Positions 60,380-64,000 of a stretch of 64,000 nucleotides of DNA are shown piece after piece. The DNA lies in assembly GCA_036826475.1 (NCBI GenBank), contig DAISWG010000007.1:14865-78864 (forward strand). Reading direction: 5' to 3'. Origin of the DNA: Miltoncostaea sp036826475. Its GTDB lineage: Bacteria; Actinomycetota; Thermoleophilia; Miltoncostaeales; Miltoncostaeaceae. Position 1 is the stretch's first letter. Each line of letters starts with the position of its first letter. The notes beneath the pieces were generated by a model. The model saw only the letters and a list, made by a program, of their open reading frames with translations. It ran no database searches and had not been told where the DNA came from. Both the position numbers and the translations under genes were made by a program.

Positions 60380-60841
60380 ATGGACGGTCCGGTGGTGATC
60401 GGGTTCGACGGGTCCGAGGTCTCGGAGGCGGCCATCCGCGCCGCCGCGGGGATCCTGCGCCCCGGCCCCGCGCTGGTGGTGGCGGTGCACGAGGCGGGCA
60501 TCGCCTTCCAGGCGCAGGTGGGGATGGACATCCAGGCCGTGCCGATCGACTACGCCGTCACGGCGATGGCCGACGAGGCGCTCATCGAGGGGGCCCGCAC
60601 GCGGGCCGCGCGGGGCACCGAGATCGCGCGCGAGGTCGGCTTCCAGGCCGAGCCCCTGGTCGCCGTGGACGAGAGCGGCATCGGCGAGACGCTGGTGCGG
60701 GTCGCGCAGGACCGGGGCGCCTCCGCCATCGTGGTGGGCGCCCACCGCTACGGGCGCATGGAGCGGCTGTTCCTGGGCAGCACCTCGCGCGTGGTGCTCG
60801 AGCACGCGCACTGCCCCGTGCTGGTGGTGCGGCCCGACTAG
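60380..60841 (+). CDS. Universal stress protein
   Basis: 153 residues with a canonical UspA domain: VVIGFDGSEVSEAAIRAA at the start and VVGAHRYGRMERLFLGSTSRVVLEHAHCPVLVV at the end, including the G-x-x-G-x9-G-S-T-S ATP-binding loop. A very strong GGAGGAGGA site precedes the ATG. It converges with the MFS gene, overlapping it by 4 bp (CTAG). Expected to be ATP-binding, unlike the Usp of the kdp operon. Confidence 0.9.
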   Translation: MDGPVVIGFDGSEVSEAAIRAAAGILRPGPALVVAVHEAGIAFQAQVGMDIQAVPIDYAVTAMADEALIEGARTRAARGTEIAREVGFQAEPLVAVDESGIGETLVRVAQDRGASAIVVGAHRYGRMERLFLGSTSRVVLEHAHCPVLVVRPD

Positions 60842-62496
60842 GCCGACGCGGTGACGCCGCCGGTCGCCGGGGCCTCCTCGTCCGCCGGGATGAGGGGGTC
60901 GCGCGGCAGGCGGCCCGTCATGAACAGCGTGCCGAGCACCACGACGGCCAGCACGATCATGCCGTTGCGCAGCGCGCCCAGCTGCGCGTCCTCGTAGGCG
61001 CCGGCCACCGCGTCCTGCTCGGCCGGCGACAGGTCGGTCTGGCTCAGCGCGTCCTCCACGTCGGCGACCGACACGAAGTCCACCCCGGCGCTGAACTGCA
61101 CCGCAGCCTGCTGCTTCAGCGCCGGGTCGAGTTGCTCCGCCCCCTGGACGCCCGCCAGGAACTGGGCCGACAGCGCCGCGATCACCACCGCGCCCACCAG
61201 GGCGGTCCCCAGCGACGAGCCCAGGTTCTGCGCCGTGTACTGGAGGCCGCCGACCTCGCTGCTGCGCTCCTCCGGCACCGCCGACACCAGGACGTTGCCG
61301 AGCTGCGACGCCAGCGCCCCCATCCCGAAGCCCATGAGGATGAACGGCAGGGTGGTGACCGACGCGTCCGCGCCCTCCTCGAACCGGGCCGCGAGCACCA
61401 GCACGGCCAGCAGCATCAGCAGCAGCCCGGCCTGGCAGACCCGCCGCGGGCCCACATGCGGCAGCAGCTTCGGGATGGCGGGGGCGGCGACCACCAGGGC
61501 CAGGGACAGCGGCAGCATGCGCAGCCCGGTCTCGAACGAGTCGAGCCCCAGCACCATCGTGAGGAACAGGGGCATCGCGAAGAACATCCCCATCATCACC
61601 AGGTACTGGAGCAGCAGCACCGACAGGCCGCCCGTCACCTGCCGGTTGCGCAGCAGGGCCGGGTCGAAGAGCGGCTCCTCCCCCCGCTCGGTGCGCCGAT
61701 GCAGCCACCCGACGAGGAACCAGAGGATCAGGAGCCCCCCGACCAGCATCCACGCGACGGCCGAGATGCCGAACAGCTCGGGTGTCGCGTCGGGGCCGTC
61801 GGCGATCTTGGGCTGCACCCAGCCCCACGCCCCGGACTGCACGACGGCGATCACCGTGAGGCCCAGCCCCACGGCGGAGAGCACGGCGCCCACCAGGTCG
61901 ATCCGGGGCCGCGTCGCCGCCGGCGCGTCGGCGATCGACCGGCTGCCGATGAGGATGGCGGCCGCGATCGGCACCTCCGCGGCGAACACCCACCGCCAGC
62001 TGAACTCCGCCGTGACGAACCCGCCGATGATCGGCCCCGCGGCGATCGCCACCGCCGCCGACGCGGCGATCACGCCGTATGCGAAGGCGCGCCGCCGGCC
62101 GGTGAAGTTGCCGGCCACCAGGGCGACCACCGTCGGCATGATCAGCGCGGCGCCCAGCCCCTCCAGCACCGACCAGCCGATCAGCAGCACGGTCACGTTC
62201 GGCGCGAGCGCCGTGATCAGCGAGCCGGTGGCGTAGATCACCAGGCCGATGCGCAGGGCGCGCTTGCGCCCGATCAGGTCGCCGATCTTGGCCCCGGTGA
62301 TCATCCCGGCCGCCATCACCAGCGTGTACGCGGTGATGACGCCCTGGATGGCGGTCACCGTGGTGTCGAGATCGTCGACCAGCGCCCCGATCGACACGTT
62401 CATCACGCTGGCGTCGACCGTCATCAGGAACTGCGCCAGCGCCAGGAGCATCAGCACCCCGGTCCCGCCGTCTCTGCCCGCCCTGGTGCCGATCAC
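60838..62496 (-). CDS. MFS drug exporter, DHA2/EmrB-QacA family
   Basis: 552 residues and 14 predicted helices. FLMTVDASVMNVSIGALVDDL is motif D1, GAKIGDLIGRKRALRIGL is motif A and GPIIGGFV motif C. A periplasmic loop (residues about 445-495) precedes the last helix, as in the family. It should export a lipophilic compound with proton antiport. GTG start at 62496. The shared palindrome lies 68 bp upstream, with TACGGT as a possible -10 37 nt after it. Confidence 0.9.
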   Translation of the reverse strand: MIGTRAGRDGGTGVLMLLALAQFLMTVDASVMNVSIGALVDDLDTTVTAIQGVITAYTLVMAAGMITGAKIGDLIGRKRALRIGLVIYATGSLITALAPNVTVLLIGWSVLEGLGAALIMPTVVALVAGNFTGRRRAFAYGVIAASAAVAIAAGPIIGGFVTAEFSWRWVFAAEVPIAAAILIGSRSIADAPAATRPRIDLVGAVLSAVGLGLTVIAVVQSGAWGWVQPKIADGPDATPELFGISAVAWMLVGGLLILWFLVGWLHRRTERGEEPLFDPALLRNRQVTGGLSVLLLQYLVMMGMFFAMPLFLTMVLGLDSFETGLRMLPLSLALVVAAPAIPKLLPHVGPRRVCQAGLLLMLLAVLVLAARFEEGADASVTTLPFILMGFGMGALASQLGNVLVSAVPEERSSEVGGLQYTAQNLGSSLGTALVGAVVIAALSAQFLAGVQGAEQLDPALKQQAAVQFSAGVDFVSVADVEDALSQTDLSPAEQDAVAGAYEDAQLGALRNGMIVLAVVVLGTLFMTGRLPRDPLIPADEEAPATGGVTASA

Positions 62497-62563
62497 GCCC
62501 TCCCGCCGTCGCGTGGCGCCACCGTAGGGGGGCCGCGCGGGCCGCCCGGACGGGCATCGGCGT

Positions 62564-62575
62564 TCACCCGGGTGA
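62564..62575. promoter_or_regulatory. Palindromic operator candidate, copy 3
   Basis: TCACCCGGGTGA preceded by GT, between the divergent MFS and PLDc_N/SHOCT genes: 68 bp from the former's start and 77 bp from the latter's. Position is symmetrical, which suits a regulator acting on both. Confidence 0.7.
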
Positions 62576-62651
62576 GGGAACCCCCCGCGCCGACGGCCCC
62601 CTTCCGCAGGTGCTCCGATGGAGCCGACCGGTACCGCACGAAAGGAGCGTC

Positions 62652-63035
62652 ATGGACTGGAGCGTCTGGGATGTGATCTGGACGAGCTTCATCTTCTTCT
62701 GCTGGATCGCCGTCCTCGTCATCTTCTTCCAGGTCGTCATCGACATCTTCCGGAGTCATGACCTGTCCGGCTGGGCCAAGACGGGGTGGCTGATCTTCAT
62801 CGTGATCCTGCCCCTGATCGGCCTGCTCGTGTACATCGGCGTGCGCGGCCGCACCATGGCCGAGCGCGCGGCGAAGGACCAGTTGGACCGGGCGGACGCG
62901 ATCAGGAAGGCGCAGGGGATCGCCGCACCCGGCACCCCCGCCGACGAGATCGCCAAGGCCAAGGACATGCTCGACTCGGGCGTGATCGACCAGGCCGAGT
63001 TCGACCAGCTCAAGAAGAAGGCGCTCGCGACCTAG
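62652..63035 (+). CDS. PLDc_N/SHOCT-domain membrane protein
   Basis: 127 residues from the ATG at 62652 behind AAAGGAG. Two membrane helices (FIFFCWIAVLVIFFQVVIDI and LIFIVILPLIGLLVYIGV) with the RSHDLSGWAKTGW turn make a phospholipase-D-nuclease N-terminal-like unit, and a C-terminal SHOCT helix pair (IAKAKDMLDSGVIDQAEFDQLKKKAL). Widespread, function unknown, thought to aid oligomerisation at the membrane. Confidence 0.85.
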   Translation: MDWSVWDVIWTSFIFFCWIAVLVIFFQVVIDIFRSHDLSGWAKTGWLIFIVILPLIGLLVYIGVRGRTMAERAAKDQLDRADAIRKAQGIAAPGTPADEIAKAKDMLDSGVIDQAEFDQLKKKALAT

Positions 63036-63053
63036 GACGTCGGGCGGCGCCGG

Positions 63054-64000
63054 TCAGGTGTGGCCCGCGGCCGAACGGCCGCGGGCCAGCCGGCGCGCAC
63101 GGAGCACCTCGGCGACGGACCACGCCTGGAACGGGCACCCCGTCGCCGCGTGCGGAGCGTCGCCGTCGGCGGTCTCCGACACCGACCCGAGGCCCCAGTC
63201 GCACAGGTGGGCCTCCAGCCCGTCGGTGACCCCCTCCACCGGCTCGCCGGCGCGGAGCGAGGCCTCGACGAACGGGCCGATCAGCCACGGCCACACCGTG
63301 CCCTGGTGGTACGCGGCGTCGCGCTCGGCGGGTCCGCCGCGGTGGCGGCCGCGGTAGGCGGACTCCCCGGGGGCCAGCGACCGGAGGCCCATCGAGGTGA
63401 GCAGGCGCTCGCGGGCCACGCGCACCGGGGCGGCGTCCCGCAGCGGCCCGTGCGGCAGGGCGACGGCCAGCAGCGCGTTGGGCCGCACCGCGGCGTCGTC
63501 GCCGCCCGGCCCGTCAACCACGTCGAGCACCGCGCCGCCACGCACGAAGCGGGCCGCGAACGACGCCCGCGCCCGCGTCTCCAGGTCGGTCGCGGTCGCC
63601 ACCAGCCGGGTGTCGCCCGCCCCGAGCTCCCGTGCCACGGCGAGCGCCTCGATCCACAGCGCGTTCACCTCCACCGGCTTCCCGGCGCGGGGCGTGACCG
63701 GCGTGCCGTCGACGCGCGCGTCCATCCACGTGAGCGCCCAGCCGGGGGCGCCCTGGGTCAGCAGGCCGTCGGCGGGGTCGACGCGGATGCCGTACCGGGT
63801 GCCGGCGACGTGGGCGTCGATCACCGCCCGCAGCGCGGGCGCCGCCAGGGCCGCCAGGTCGCCGTCGCCGGTGGCCGCCACGTGCCGGCCCAAGGCGTGG
63901 GCGAACCAGAGCGTCCCGTCCACCGTGTTGTACTCGGGGCTGCCGCTGTCGGTGGTGTTGGCCAGCACCCCCGCGGACACCAGGGCCGGCATCGCCTCCA
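63054..64000 (-). CDS. Glycogen debranching enzyme, C-terminal glucosidase part (partial)
   Basis: 315 codons at the window edge (5' end lies outside). The blocks GSPEYNTVDGTLWFAHALGRH, PVEVNALWIEAL, RPNALLAVALPHG, AAYHQGTVWPWLIGPF and GCPFQAWSVAEVLRA match the amylo-alpha-1,6-glucosidase (GH133-type) domain, in which the acidic residues in DG-T-L-W and the HQGTVWPW motif line the active site. It should remove alpha-1,6 branches of glycogen. A strong hairpin overlaps its last codons. Confidence 0.88.
   Translation of the reverse strand, partial: EAMPALVSAGVLANTTDSGSPEYNTVDGTLWFAHALGRHVAATGDGDLAALAAPALRAVIDAHVAGTRYGIRVDPADGLLTQGAPGWALTWMDARVDGTPVTPRAGKPVEVNALWIEALAVARELGAGDTRLVATATDLETRARASFAARFVRGGAVLDVVDGPGGDDAAVRPNALLAVALPHGPLRDAAPVRVARERLLTSMGLRSLAPGESAYRGRHRGGPAERDAAYHQGTVWPWLIGPFVEASLRAGEPVEGVTDGLEAHLCDWGLGSVSETADGDAPHAATGCPFQAWSVAEVLRARRLARGRSAAGHT
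63062..63087. terminator. 11-bp hairpin overlapping the debranching-enzyme stop region
   Basis: GGCCCGCGGCC-gaac-GGCCGCGGGCC is perfect and lies within the last codons of the debranching gene, 26 bp after the stop of the convergent SHOCT gene. It could terminate the SHOCT transcript and is transcribed in the debranching message. Confidence 0.6.

Overview
The window is very GC-rich chromosomal DNA (about 75% GC by eye) with many GTG starts, 1-8 bp stop/start overlaps and few unassigned stretches. The gene content (KdpFABC, universal stress proteins, NhaA, Rrf2, LacI, MarR and XRE regulators, SpoIIE-type phosphatase, SelB with tRNA-Sec) fits a soil or thermophilic member of the Actinomycetota. 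Thermoleophilia is my best guess, but no rRNA or other taxonomic marker is present, so this is inference. No phage, insertion sequence, integrase or CRISPR array was seen. One 10-N assembly gap (33319-33328) lies inside selB.

Layout. 1-2030: stress-protein cluster on the minus strand. 2030-9556: a plus-strand chain of a DUF6544-like protein, an ABC exporter pair, then an overlapping acs-pdhA-pdhB-pdhC-acyl-carrier-protein operon without an E3 gene. 9576-12048: small genes, a phosphoribosyltransferase, a CBS/P-loop fusion and a free-standing glutamyl-tRNA-reductase dimerisation-like domain. 12124-16495: an exported redox module (CXXCH-bearing propeller protein diverging from a two-domain multicopper oxidase and a cupredoxin). 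16525-20602: regulators, a CcmD-like protein, a galactokinase with an in-frame minisatellite and a STAS protein. 20577-30156: a Vps62-like membrane protein, an OsmC-like protein, a flavoprotein, a GAF/PP2C phosphatase, a 1-Cys peroxiredoxin, an Rrf2/HbpS-like pair, and an FMN reductase/sulfite-oxidase-like pair. 30326-34131: LacI regulator, acetoacetate-decarboxylase-like protein, and selB running into the tRNA-Sec gene. 34441-41890: membrane proteins, 2H phosphoesterase, cupin, GNAT, a large MalT/BTAD regulator, a headless LysR, Usp.

41456-50746 is one minus-strand potassium regulon: a histidine kinase carrying the C-terminal half of KdpD, KdpE, CorA, a small peptide, KdpF, KdpA, KdpC, KdpB, a short KdpD sensor and a Usp. 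KdpD is split into two genes and the ATPase gene order is A-C-B. Four phased TTGA repeats upstream of kdpF look like a KdpE operator.

50768-64000: ChrA, formylglycine-generating enzyme, PAS-LuxR regulator, PAS-EAL protein, cupins, NhaA-MarR divergent from an ion transporter, a flippase-like membrane protein, Usp, an MFS exporter, a PLDc_N/SHOCT protein and a partial glycogen-debranching enzyme. An identical 13-bp sequence, TTCACCCGGGTGA, with a perfect 12-bp palindromic core, occurs in three intergenic regions here, 66-77 bp from start codons, and is the best candidate for an undescribed regulon operator.
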